Assembly: GCA_025352325.1 (NCBI GenBank)
Contig: JANXTR010000033.1
Span: 62,001 to 126,000, forward strand
Source: Microbacteriaceae bacterium
Lineage (GTDB): Bacteria; Actinomycetota; Actinomycetes; Actinomycetales; Microbacteriaceae
Direction: 5' to 3'
DNA: 64,000 bases
The translations under genes were made by a program, and so were the position numbers. Positions 9,198 through 20,589 of this stretch are shown here, piece after piece (positions within the stretch are counted from its first letter, which is position 1; every line of letters starts with the position of its first letter). The notes below the pieces were generated by a model. It saw only the letters and a program-made list of their open reading frames with translations. It did no database searches and was not told the DNA's origin.

Positions 9198-10271
9198 ATG
9201 GCCGTCCCCGAGAAGGCTCCCAACCCGCTGATCGAGCGCATAAGCGCGCTCGTCGCATGGGTGCTGCTGCTGAAGCCGGTGCGAGTGTTCACGCGCTACG
9301 GGCTGGTCCGCGGTCCGATCCTCGCCAGTGGACTCGCCTTCCAGGCCCTCTTCGCCGTGTTCGCCGCCCTCTGGGTGGCTTTCTCCATCGCCGGACTCGT
9401 CGTCAGCCGCGATCCGAACCTGCAGGACGCCATCATTGCGACGCTCAACAACACCATTCCGGGGCTCATCGACACCGGCGATGGAGGAGGCGGAGCGATC
9501 GACGCGAAGACGCTGCTCTCGGCCGGGATCTTCGGCTGGACCGGTGCGATCGCGCTCGTCGGATTGTTCGTCACGGCGCTCGGATGGCTGGGGTCTGCGC
9601 GGGATGCCGTGCGCATCATGTTCGAGCTGCCTGCGCCCCACACCAACTTCGTCCTGCTGAAACTGCGCGACTTGGCGATCGGTCTCGGACTCGGCGTGCT
9701 GCTCGTGATCTCGTCACTGCTGTCGGTGGTCGGGACCGGCGCGACCGGCTATCTGCTGGCGCTGATCGGCATCCACGCGTCGTCCACGATCGGGGTCGTC
9801 GTCGGCCGGATCGTGACCCTGGCCATCATGTTCGCGCTCGATGCCGTTGCTCTCGCGACGCTCTATCACCTGCTCGCCGGCATCAAGATCCCGACGAAAC
9901 GACTCTGGGCGGGAGCGCTGCTCGGCGCCGTGGGGCTCGGGGCACTCAAGGCTCTCGGCTCGGCACTGCTGGGTGGTGCCACGAACAACCCGCTCATCGC
10001 CTCGTTCGCGGTGCTGGCAGGACTGCTGATCTTCTTCAACTTCGTCTGCCAGGTCATCCTCATCGCGGCATCCTGGATCCACACCGGCATGCTGGACGCC
10101 GGCATCGACCCCGAGCCCCGCGTCGCCCAGCAGCGTCTCGCGGACGCGCGCGAGCTGGTCGCCGCGCACGCGAAGCCGGAACCCGAGTCACACCGGATCG
10201 CACGCCAGCGTGCTCGCTGTGAGCGCCGAGCCCGCCGCCGCGCCCACAAGGACGACAGCGGTCGCCCGTAG
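9198..10271 (+). CDS. YihY/virulence factor BrkB family membrane protein
   Basis: Multi-TM; RGPILASGLAFQALFAVFAALWVAFS and related segments. Confidence 0.8.
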   Translation: MAVPEKAPNPLIERISALVAWVLLLKPVRVFTRYGLVRGPILASGLAFQALFAVFAALWVAFSIAGLVVSRDPNLQDAIIATLNNTIPGLIDTGDGGGGAIDAKTLLSAGIFGWTGAIALVGLFVTALGWLGSARDAVRIMFELPAPHTNFVLLKLRDLAIGLGLGVLLVISSLLSVVGTGATGYLLALIGIHASSTIGVVVGRIVTLAIMFALDAVALATLYHLLAGIKIPTKRLWAGALLGAVGLGALKALGSALLGGATNNPLIASFAVLAGLLIFFNFVCQVILIAASWIHTGMLDAGIDPEPRVAQQRLADARELVAAHAKPEPESHRIARQRARCERRARRRAHKDDSGRP

Positions 10272-10280
10272 AATCGAGCC

Positions 10281-11114
10281 ATGCCCCGCCTCCTGCGCAT
10301 CGCCTCCGTGAACGTGAACGGCGTGCGCGCCGCGTATCGCAAGGGCATGAGCGACTGGCTGGCCGCGCGCGACGTCGACATCCTCTGCCTGCAGGAGGTG
10401 CGTGCCGAGACCGACGACCTCACCAGGCTGCTCGGTGGGGAGTGGAGCGTGCTGCACGATGCCGCCACCGCGAAGGGGCGTGCGGGCGTCGCGATCGCCT
10501 CGCGGCGCCGTGCCGACATCAACCGTGTCGAGTTCGGCGCACCCGACTTCGACAGCGCGGGTCGCTGGCTCGAAGCAGACTTCGACGTGGACGGCACGAT
10601 CGTCACCGTCGTGTCTGTCTACGTGCACTCCGGCGAGGTTGACACCCCGAAGCAGGTGGAGAAGTACAAGTTCCTCGACGCGATGGTCGATCGGCTGCCG
10701 GAGCTCGAGAAGCACAACCCGCTCGCCGTGATCATGGGCGACCTGAACGTCGGCCACCGCACGCTCGACATCAAGAACTGGAAGGGCAACGTGAAGCGCG
10801 CCGGCTTCCTGCCCACCGAGCGCGCGTACTTCGACCGCATCCTCGGCGCGGAAGGCGACGACCTGTACAACGCGGGCGGCGGCCTCGGCTGGGTCGACCT
10901 CGGCCGCAGGTTCGCCGGCAAAACGCCCGGACCGTACACCTGGTGGTCGAACATGGGCAAGGCCTTCGACAACGACACAGGATGGCGCATCGACTACCAG
11001 CTCGCCACCTCGGCCCTCGCGGCTCGCGCCCGGTCATACACCGTGGACCGCGCCCCGAGCTACGCCGAGCGATGGTCTGACCACGCTCCCGTCGTCGTCG
11101 ACTACGACATCTAG
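10281..11114 (+). CDS. xth: Exodeoxyribonuclease III
   Basis: RIASVNVNGVRAA, LCLQEVRAE, VIMGDLNVGHR, RIDYQLATSAL, WSDHAPVVVDYD. Confidence 0.93.
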   Translation: MPRLLRIASVNVNGVRAAYRKGMSDWLAARDVDILCLQEVRAETDDLTRLLGGEWSVLHDAATAKGRAGVAIASRRRADINRVEFGAPDFDSAGRWLEADFDVDGTIVTVVSVYVHSGEVDTPKQVEKYKFLDAMVDRLPELEKHNPLAVIMGDLNVGHRTLDIKNWKGNVKRAGFLPTERAYFDRILGAEGDDLYNAGGGLGWVDLGRRFAGKTPGPYTWWSNMGKAFDNDTGWRIDYQLATSALAARARSYTVDRAPSYAERWSDHAPVVVDYDI

Positions 11115-12167
<1,053 letters not shown>

Positions 12168-12184
12168 CCGGGCCCTCTTCGATC

Positions 12185-12751
12185 GTGGAACCCGTTGAAC
12201 TGCGCAGCGAGAGGCTGCTGCTGTCGATGCCGGCGGGCGACTCTGATGTCGACGCGATCGCGCACTACTGCCGGGACCCGCTATTCGAGCGGTACCTGAC
12301 CACCCCGTGGCCGTACACACGGGACGCTGCCGTGGCGTTCGTCGACCGCTTCGTGCCGCAGCGCTGGGCTGACGACAGCGAGTACAACTGGGCGATCCGC
12401 TCGGAGCAGGGTGCGCTGCTCGGCATGGTCGGCTGGCGCACCCGAGGCGATCTGGGCTTCTGGATGGGCGCCGAGCACCGCGGCAACGGCTACATGGTCG
12501 AGGCGCTGGCTGCCGTCGTTGAGTGGGTGTTCGCCGAGCCGATGATCGACGGGCACGCGGTCGAGCGGATCGACTGGGAGACGCTCCCCGGCAACTACGC
12601 CTCGGCCCGCGTCGCGCGGGCGGCCGGCTTCCACTTCGCCGGGATCGCGCCCGTGCGCATTCCCGCACGTGACGGCTCGCATCCAGACAGTTGGCGCGGG
12701 ATGCTGCTGCGCGACGACGATCGCCGCATCAAGGATGGCTGGCCGCTGTAG
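12185..12751 (+). CDS. GNAT-family N-acetyltransferase (RimJ/RimL-like)
   Basis: RSERLLLSMP, GFWMGAEHRGNGYMVEAL, NYASARVARAAGF; GTG start. Confidence 0.85.
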   Translation: MEPVELRSERLLLSMPAGDSDVDAIAHYCRDPLFERYLTTPWPYTRDAAVAFVDRFVPQRWADDSEYNWAIRSEQGALLGMVGWRTRGDLGFWMGAEHRGNGYMVEALAAVVEWVFAEPMIDGHAVERIDWETLPGNYASARVARAAGFHFAGIAPVRIPARDGSHPDSWRGMLLRDDDRRIKDGWPL

Positions 12752-12784
12752 CCGCTGCCGCTGATCCTGGCCACCGTGTCCCGT

Positions 12785-12859
12785 GTTCGCAATTCAGGTC
12801 GACCACAGGTTCGGCATCCGAGCGAGGGCACGGGCAGCCTTCGAACCTGAATTACGAAC
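12785..12859. repeat. Inverted-repeat element at the 3' end of the DUF559 gene
   Basis: GTTCGCAATTCAGGT (12785-12799) versus ACCTGAATTACGAAC (12845-12859), 14/15 complementary, 45-nt spacer. Confidence 0.75.
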
Positions 12860-13695
12860 GTTGCGGTGGGATCGGACCGCCCCGACGATCGCCAAAGCGA
12901 CCGCACGTTCGTCGAACACGACCTGCGCGTAGCGGAAACGAAGCGGCGTTCGGCCGGATGCGGCGACCACGGCATCGCGGCGCCGGTCCTTCGGGGAGGT
13001 CGCCGCGTCGTGAAACTCATCACCGTCGGTCTCGACGACGATCCAGTCCTCGATCAGTACATCGACCGGTCCCGCACCCTTGATCCAGACCTGGGTTCGC
13101 ACCCTGAATCCGAGTTCCTGAGCAAGAAACCTGACGATGGACTCGAGACCGGACTCCGCCGATGAATCGAGTCGGCCAAGAAGCCACCGCCGGTGCTGCG
13201 GGACGGCCACGGAGATCGCACCCAGGTCCCGCGGATGAATCTTCCGCTGGTGGAGGGCACTGTCGAGTGCGGCAATCGCGGCCCGCGGCGGGAGGCACCC
13301 GATTGCCTGGATGAGCGCATCGACCAGCGATATTCGATCGTTCGTCGCGCCATCGGGCTCCCGCAGCGGCGCCCAGTGCACGACGCAGCTCGAATCGGCT
13401 CGGCGCGCACCCGTCCAGCGGGGTCACGGAGTCGTGCCGCATGTGCCGCGACGTGCACGTGAACGACTTCGCGATCCGTCAAGGTCCAGATCCCGCGCAG
13501 GTCGAGCTCGGAGGCGCACGCCAGTCGCCCACCGACCCGGACAGCCGCCTGAACGTGGTGATCGAGTTCGGGCAGGCAGTAGTGCCCGCGTCGCAGTCGG
13601 ACGAGGTCGCCGCGGTGCACGGCGGCGGCGATCCCGCGAACTGTCATCCCGGAAGCGAGAAGCTCAGCGCGCGGCGTGGTCGAGGAGGAATGCAT
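12794..13695 (-). pseudogene. AbiEi-like HTH plus DUF559 (Vsr-like nuclease) protein, split by an apparent frameshift
   Basis: N-terminal part MTVRGIAAAVHRGDLVRLRRGHYCLP (frame of 13695); C-terminal part ALIQAIGCLPPRAAIAALDSALHQRKI...ESIVRFLAQELGFRVRTQVWIKGAGPVDVLIEDWIVVETDGDEFH (frame of 13381); the frames switch near 13381-13425. Confidence 0.75.
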
Positions 13696-13764
13696 GTCGG
13701 CGAGGGTCGCGTCACCGTGGGCTGCTCCGGGCCCGACGATCGAGATCGGTGGATGCGAGATCCG

Positions 13765-13838
13765 GTTCGCAACTCAGGAGGGATCGACGAATCACGTGCG
13801 AAATGCGTTGATCGCGGCATCCAACCTGAATTGCGCAC
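13765..13838. repeat. Inverted-repeat element upstream of the DUF559 gene
   Basis: GTTCGCAACTCAGG (13765-13778) versus CCTGAATTGCGCAC (13825-13838), 12/14 complementary. Confidence 0.65.
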
Positions 13839-13861
13839 CTGGGCGGCGAGCCGGACCGGAC

Positions 13862-13900
13862 GCGAAGCGGGCGGCGCATCATGGGCGCCGCCCGCTTCGC
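13862..13900. terminator. Strong GC hairpin between the DUF559 gene and the rib operon
   Basis: GCGAAGCGGGCGGCGC (13862-13877) / GCGCCGCCCGCTTCGC (13885-13900), perfect 16-bp stem with 7-nt loop; no clear U-tract. Confidence 0.55.
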
Positions 13901-13971
13901 CAGCACCCCCAGCACCCGCACAGCCCGGGAATAGCTCCCCGACAGGCCCGGTTGTACACTCTGGAATGAAG

Positions 13972-14103
13972 CACGTGCTCCGGGGTCGGTGAAAATCCGA
14001 GCCGGCGGTGATAGTCCGCGAACTTCTCGTTGCAACTCGACGAGAGGCCGATCCGGTGAAAATCCGGAACCGACGGTTAAAGTCCGGATGGGAGGATGCA
14101 CGC
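13972..14103 (+). promoter_or_regulatory. FMN riboswitch (RFN element)
   Basis: GCTCCGGGGTCGGTGAAAATCCGAGCCGGCGGTGATAGTCCGCGA ... AACCGACGGTTAAAGTCCGGATGGGAGGATGCACG upstream of ribD. Confidence 0.97.
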
Positions 14104-14192
14104 GTTTCCGCAGGTCTCCTCGTGGAGCGCGCGGAAACGAGCAGCACGCTCTGCACCCCGGAACCGTCTCGCAACGAGACCCGAGGACCGGA

Positions 14193-15295
14193 ATGAGCAC
14201 CACCACTGCGGAGGCCACCGCGCAGTACGAGCGGGCAACGCGCCGCGCGCTCGAGCTCGCCGCGCAAGGTCCAGTCACCGGCGGCAACCCGCAGGTCGGC
14301 TGCGTGCTCCTGAACGCCGCGGGCGAGATCGTTGCCGAGGGCTGGCACCACGGGGCGGGCGCTCCGCATGCCGAGGTCGACGCCCTCTCCAAGCTCCCCG
14401 TGACCGCCGACGGTCGACCGGATGCCGCGGGCCTGACCGCCGTCGTGACCCTCGAGCCATGCAATCACACCGGGCGCACGGGTCCGTGTTCCGTCGCCTT
14501 GCTGAACGCCGGAGTCGCGCGCGTGGTGTTCGCGCTCCCCGACCCGGGCGCAGCGTCCGGCGGAGGCGCCGAGCGCCTGCGTGCCGGCGGCGTCGAGGTC
14601 GTCGAGGGGGTGCTCGCCGAGGAGGCGCAGACGTTCCTGCATCGGTGGCTCACCGCGGTCGCGCGCAACCGGCCGTGGGTCACCGTGAAGTGGGCCTCGA
14701 CGCTCGACGGGCGCGCCGCGGCATCCGACGGAACCAGCCAGTGGATCACCGGCACCGCCTCACGCCAGCGCGTGCACGAGGAGCGCGCGGCGAGCGACGC
14801 GATCCTGGTCGGCACGGGCACGGTGTTGGCCGACGACCCGTCCCTCACGGCTCGCGGCGATGGCGGCGAGCTGATGCCGCACCAGCCGATCCCCGTGGTG
14901 GTCGGCGAGCGCGAAATCCCCGCGGATGCCGTGCTCCGGCGGCATCCGGCCGGCCTGATCGAGACCCGCAACCTGGTGGGGCACAGCCGCGACCTCGCTG
15001 CCATCCTCAGCGACCTCGACACCCGCGGAATCCGTCGCGTCTACGTCGAGGGCGGCTCCACCCTGGTCAGCGCCCTCGTCGCCGCCGGCTTCGCCGATGA
15101 GTTCTCGATCTACCTCGCGCCGGCGCTGCTGGGTGGCGACAAGCTCGCCCTCGGCGACCTCGGCATCACGACCATCGGTGAGGCCCTCCGCCTGCGCCTC
15201 ACCGCGGTCGAGCAGCTCGGCGACGACCTGCACGTCACCGCCGTTCCCGCGGCGCCGCCGCATCCAGCACCGCCCGCCCCAGCGAAGGAGAACTG

Positions 15296-15296
<1 letters not shown>
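14193..15296 (+). CDS. ribD: Bifunctional diaminohydroxyphosphoribosylaminopyrimidine deaminase / 5-amino-6-(5-phosphoribosylamino)uracil reductase
   Basis: GAPHAEVDAL, TLEPCNHTGRTGPC deaminase motif; reductase domain WASTLDGRAAASDGTSQWITG. Confidence 0.96.
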
Positions 15297-15936
<640 letters not shown>

Positions 15937-15940
<4 letters not shown>

Positions 15941-17229
15941 GCCTGTCCAGCATCCCCGAGGCACTGACTGCGCTGCAGCAGGGTCGCCCGATCATCGTGG
16001 CCGACGACGAGGGCCGCGAGAACGAGGGCGACGTCATCATCGCCGCCGAGTCGGCGTCCCAGGAGTGGGTGGCCTGGATGGTCAAGCACTCCTCGGGCTT
16101 CATCTGCGCGCCGATGACGAACGAGATCGCCGACCGCCTCGAGCTGCCGGCCATGGTCGAGCACAACGAGGACCCGCGCGGCACCGCGTACACGGTGTCG
16201 GTGGATGCCGCGGACCGTCTCAGCACCGGCATCAGCGCCTCCGATCGGGCCCACACCCTCCGCGTGCTGGCCGACCCGACGTCGACGCCGGCCCGGCTGC
16301 ATCGCCCGGGCCACATCCTGCCGCTGCGCGCGGTGGACGGCGGCGTGCGCGAGCGCGACGGCCACACCGAGGCCGCCGTCGACCTGATGAAGCTGGCGGG
16401 CCTCATGCCGGTGGGCGCGATCTCCGAGGTCGTCGCCGACGACGGAGAGATGATGCGTCTTCCCGGGCTCATCGCCCTGGGCGAGGCCGAGAACGTGCCG
16501 GTCATCACGATCGAGTCGCTGATCCGTTTCATGGCCGCCATCGACTGCGAGGCCGACCCGCAGGCGATCGTCGACATCTCGGAGTCCTCCCGCGTGAGCT
16601 TCGAGGTCGAGACCAACGTGCCGACCGAGCACGGCGCGTTTCGCGTGCGCGCATATCGCGACCGCTCGACGGGTGCCGACCATGTCGCCTGGATCGCTGA
16701 CCGTCCGAATGGCTCTGCTCCCGTCGACGGAACTCTCGTTCGCGTACACTCCGAGTGCCTGACCGGCGAGGCCTTCGGCTCGCTCAAATGCGAGTGCGGC
16801 TCGCAGCTGCATGCGGCCCTCGACACCGTTGAGAAGCAGGGTGGCGTCGTCATCTACCTGCGCGGCCACGAGGGGCGCGGCATCGGGCTCATCAACAAGC
16901 TCCGCGCCTACAAGCTGCAGGAGGAGGGGTTCGACACCCTCGATGCGAACATCGCGCTCGGCTTCCCGGCCGACGCCCGCGATTACGGAGCGGCCACCGC
17001 CATCCTGAAGGATCTCGGCGTCTCCTCGGTCCGCCTGCTCAGCAATAACCCGGAGAAAGCGCGCCAGCTGCGCGAGCGCGGCATCGAGGTGACCGAGCTG
17101 GTGCCGCTGGTTGTCGGGGTCGGCGAGTTCAACGAGGGCTACCTCGAAACCAAGCGCGACAAGATGGGGCACGCGCTCCCCACGGACGAGGTCTTGGACT
17201 TCAAAGTCGCGGAAGGACGCACAGCATGA
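15937..17229 (+). CDS. ribBA: Bifunctional 3,4-dihydroxy-2-butanone-4-phosphate synthase / GTP cyclohydrolase II
   Basis: DDEGRENEGDVIIAAE, RPGHILPLRA; VHSECLTGEAFGSLKCECGSQL, LRGHEGRGIGL. Confidence 0.96.
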
Positions 17230-17708
17230 GCGGCAACGGACAGCCCACCCTCGAGACTGACGGCACGGGTCTGAACATCACGATCGTGTCGGGCCTCTGG
17301 CACAACCGGATCGCCGACGGCCTGTTCGCCGGCGCGCGCGCGGTACTCGACGCCTCGGGCGCCACGGTGACCATCGTGCAGGTGCCCGGCAGCTTCGAAC
17401 TGCCGGTCGCCGCGAAGGTCGCGCTCGAATCGGGCGCTGACGCCGTGGTCGCCCTCGGCGTGATCGTGCGCGGCGAGACCCCGCACTTCGAGTACGTAAG
17501 CGCCGCCGCGACCAACGGACTCACCCGCGTCGCCCTCGACAGCGGCAAGCCGGTCGGCTTCGGCGTGCTCACGGTCGACGACGAGCAGCAGGGCCTCGAT
17601 CGTGCCGGGCTGCCGGAGTCGAAGGAGGATGTCGGCGGCCGCGCCGCCGAGGCCGCGATCGCCATGGTGCACGTGCTGCGCGCCGCACGCGCGGGAGCCT
17701 CGCGCTAG
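17226..17708 (+). CDS. ribH: 6,7-dimethyl-8-ribityllumazine synthase
   Basis: VPGSFELPVAAK, ALGVIVRGETPHFEYV, GFGVLTVDDEQQ. Confidence 0.96.
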   Translation: MSGNGQPTLETDGTGLNITIVSGLWHNRIADGLFAGARAVLDASGATVTIVQVPGSFELPVAAKVALESGADAVVALGVIVRGETPHFEYVSAAATNGLTRVALDSGKPVGFGVLTVDDEQQGLDRAGLPESKEDVGGRAAEAAIAMVHVLRAARAGASR

Positions 17709-17717
17709 CCTCGTTCC

Positions 17718-18140
17718 ATGCTCAAAGGAATCGACCCGCTGCTGAGTGGCGCCCTGCTGAAGATGCTCGACGAACTCGGCCACGGTGACCAGCTCGTCAT
17801 CGCCGACCGCAATTTCCCGAGTTTCACGCAGGGGTCGCCGGTCGTGCATCTCGCCGTGGACGACGTGCTCCGGGTGTTCGACGCGGTGCTCTCGGTCTTC
17901 CCGCTCGACACCTTCGTCGACCAGCCGCTGGAACGGATCTCCCCGGCCGACGACCTGAGCCCCAACGCCGTGCAGACCGCCGTGCTCGAGCTGGCCCGCC
18001 GTCACGATGGACGCCCCCTCGAGTTCAACGTGCTGCCGCGCTTTGACTTCTACGGCCGCGCCGGCCGCGCGCACGCGGTGATCCACACGCTGGAGGCCGT
18101 TCCGTACTGCTGCTTCATCCTGACGAAGGGTGTTGTTTAG
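17718..18140 (+). CDS. RbsD/FucU family sugar mutarotase
   Basis: MLKGIDPLLSGALLKMLDELGHGDQLVIADRNFPS. Confidence 0.85.
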   Translation: MLKGIDPLLSGALLKMLDELGHGDQLVIADRNFPSFTQGSPVVHLAVDDVLRVFDAVLSVFPLDTFVDQPLERISPADDLSPNAVQTAVLELARRHDGRPLEFNVLPRFDFYGRAGRAHAVIHTLEAVPYCCFILTKGVV

Positions 18141-18217
18141 ACGCTCGTCGCCTCCCCGCCGCGTGCGCAGGTGAGCCTCTTCGCCACCACGCCCGTGGTC
18201 GCGAGAGACGAGACTCC

Positions 18218-18910
18218 ATGCATCCCAGCTTCGAGCAGTTCGACGCCGCACTGCGGACGCCCGAACGTCGGGCCGCGATCCGGTTGACGATCACGGATGC
18301 GGACGCCACCAGCCTCCTGACGCGGGACGACTGGGCACACGAGTACTACTCGCAGTGGATCGGGATGTTCCCGCCGGCGGTCGACCCCACCGCCGGCCCG
18401 GCGACGTCCGTGGCACAGCAGGGGGGCCTCGGCATCGGAGCCCGCCTGCTGCTCGCTGGCCTCGTCGTCGCCTGCATCGGTGTTGCGACCACCGCGTTGA
18501 TCATTCCCACCCTGACGGGAGCGAATAGGGTGACGAACGCCAGTGCCGAATCCCACTCGAGCACCATTCCCTCCGCCGTCGCAACCGACACGAATGGACT
18601 GACCGCCGTTCAGACCGAGTTCGTGGACGCCGAACTCGCGATCTCCGCCACCTCCATCGCTCAGCTCGTCGCGGGCGGGATGACACCGGCGAAGTTGCAC
18701 GACGCCGTCGACGTCTACACCGGGCTCGCCGACATCGAGTGCAAGCTGGTGGCCAAGTCCCCTGCCGGGTTCGACAACCCGGCAGCGAAGGAGAAGTTCG
18801 TCTCCGGCTTCACCCAGGGCATGACCGTGCTGGGCAAGACCGTCACTCCCACGACCGCGCAGGCCGAGCGCGTCTGGGCGGCGACGGCCGCCTACTGCGC
18901 GGCCAAGTGA
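18218..18910 (+). CDS. Hypothetical single-TM protein
   Basis: Central TM segment LLLAGLVVACIGVATTALIIPTL; no family recognised. Confidence 0.6.
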   Translation: MHPSFEQFDAALRTPERRAAIRLTITDADATSLLTRDDWAHEYYSQWIGMFPPAVDPTAGPATSVAQQGGLGIGARLLLAGLVVACIGVATTALIIPTLTGANRVTNASAESHSSTIPSAVATDTNGLTAVQTEFVDAELAISATSIAQLVAGGMTPAKLHDAVDVYTGLADIECKLVAKSPAGFDNPAAKEKFVSGFTQGMTVLGKTVTPTTAQAERVWAATAAYCAAK

Positions 18911-18916
18911 CGCAGC

Positions 18917-19750
18917 TCAGTCCAGAAATAGGCTCCTCAGCCGGCGCGTCGTGAACACGAGGCCGAGCGTGATCATCACCGCGAAGTACAGCACGTGGAT
19001 GAGCAGCCCCCAGCTCAGCACGCCCGTTGTCAGCCCGCGGACGAGGTCGACGGCCTGCCAGAGCGGGAGCGCCTGGATGACCCACTGCACCGGCACCGGG
19101 TAGACGCTGAGCGGGTAGAACGTCGCCGAGAGCAGGAACATCGGCAGCAGGGCGAAGTTGATCCAGTCCATGTGCTGGAAGGTCTTCATGTAGCTCGTGA
19201 TGCCCATGCCGAGGCTCGCGAAGCCGAAGGCGATCAGCAGCACGGCCGGCAGAGCCAGCATGGCCGTCCACGCGAGGTTCAGACCGAGCGCCTGCATGAC
19301 GATCATGAAGGTGATCGCGTACACGCCGCCGCGGATGAGCGCGTAGACGATCTCGCCGAGTGCCACGTCGAGGGGGCCGAGCGTCGTGGCCAGCATTCCC
19401 TGATAGAGCTTGCCGAAGTGCATCTTGAAGAAGACGTTCCAGGTGGAGTCGTAGATCGCGCCGTTCATCGCCGAGACCGCGAGCAGCCCGGGTGCGATGA
19501 AGGCGGCATAGGGAATCGGATGCCCACCCACGTCGACCGAGCCGATGTACGATCCGAGGCCGAGGCCCAGTGACAGCAGGTAGAAGATCGGCTCGAAGAA
19601 TCCGGTCAGCACGACGATGTAGTTCGTGCTCTTGGTGGCCATGAACCCGCGCGCGATCACCGACTGCGGGTTGCCGGAGTAGAGGGCCCCAACTCCGCCG
19701 CCGCGACGGAGGGCGCCCCGGGTGGGCGCGGGAGTCGTCGACGCGGTCAT
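18917..19750 (-). CDS. ABC-2 type transporter permease
   Basis: Six-TM ABC-2 pattern; overlaps the next permease by 4 bp. Confidence 0.85.
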   Translation of the reverse strand: MTASTTPAPTRGALRRGGGVGALYSGNPQSVIARGFMATKSTNYIVVLTGFFEPIFYLLSLGLGLGSYIGSVDVGGHPIPYAAFIAPGLLAVSAMNGAIYDSTWNVFFKMHFGKLYQGMLATTLGPLDVALGEIVYALIRGGVYAITFMIVMQALGLNLAWTAMLALPAVLLIAFGFASLGMGITSYMKTFQHMDWINFALLPMFLLSATFYPLSVYPVPVQWVIQALPLWQAVDLVRGLTTGVLSWGLLIHVLYFAVMITLGLVFTTRRLRSLFLD

Positions 19751-20589
19751 CGGTTCAGCCGTTTCGTCGTGTTGCGGGTGAAGATCGCCCAGCCGATCGC
19801 GAACTCCGCGGCGAGCACGACCACGTGGACGAGGATCAACCAACCCGGCTCCACCTGGCCGTAGGAGGCGTCACGGGCCAGCTGCGTGCTGTGCCAGAGC
19901 GGCGAGATCCAGCCGATCCACTGCAGCCAGATCGGCAGCTGGGTCAGCGGGAAGACGGTGCCCGAGAAGAGCGTCATCGGGAGCACGACGGAGCGGCCGA
20001 TGACCGCGAACTGGCCGCGATCCTCTCGGATCGTCGCCGAGTACGCGGCGATCGGGACACCGAAGGCGAGCCCGCCGAGCAGCGCGATGGGCAGGACCAG
20101 CAGTCCCGCCGGCAGATGGATTGCGCCGAACGCCAGAGCGATTGCGAGGAAGATGCCCGAGGTCACCGCCATCCGGATCACCGTGTACAGGATGTGGCCG
20201 CTCGCGATCTGCCGCGGCGAGATCGGGGCCGCGTTCATCCCGATGTAGACCTCGTTCCACTTGAAGCCCATCATCACGCCGAAGGTGAACTCCTCGGTCG
20301 CGGTGCCGACGGCTCCGGCGCAGAGGAACGCGGGGATCACGAACTCGACGTACGAGACGCCGCCGATCCCGCTCGTTCCGCCGGTCTTGATCAGCGAGGC
20401 GAGCCCGACGCCGAATGCCAACAGATAGAGCAGGGGTGAGCCGATCGCGGTGGCCAGGGCGGGGACGATGAAGGTCGGAACGCGGCGCAGCTCGTGCTCG
20501 GCGACGTACCAGGCGCCCCACCTCTTCGGGTCGCCCGGCCTGGACGCGTCACCGCTCGCCTGGACACGCGGCTCGGACACGGCGGTCAT
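19747..20589 (-). CDS. ABC-2 type transporter permease
   Basis: ABC-2 membrane protein; same operon as the ATPase. Confidence 0.85.
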   Translation of the reverse strand: MTAVSEPRVQASGDASRPGDPKRWGAWYVAEHELRRVPTFIVPALATAIGSPLLYLLAFGVGLASLIKTGGTSGIGGVSYVEFVIPAFLCAGAVGTATEEFTFGVMMGFKWNEVYIGMNAAPISPRQIASGHILYTVIRMAVTSGIFLAIALAFGAIHLPAGLLVLPIALLGGLAFGVPIAAYSATIREDRGQFAVIGRSVVLPMTLFSGTVFPLTQLPIWLQWIGWISPLWHSTQLARDASYGQVEPGWLILVHVVVLAAEFAIGWAIFTRNTTKRLNR

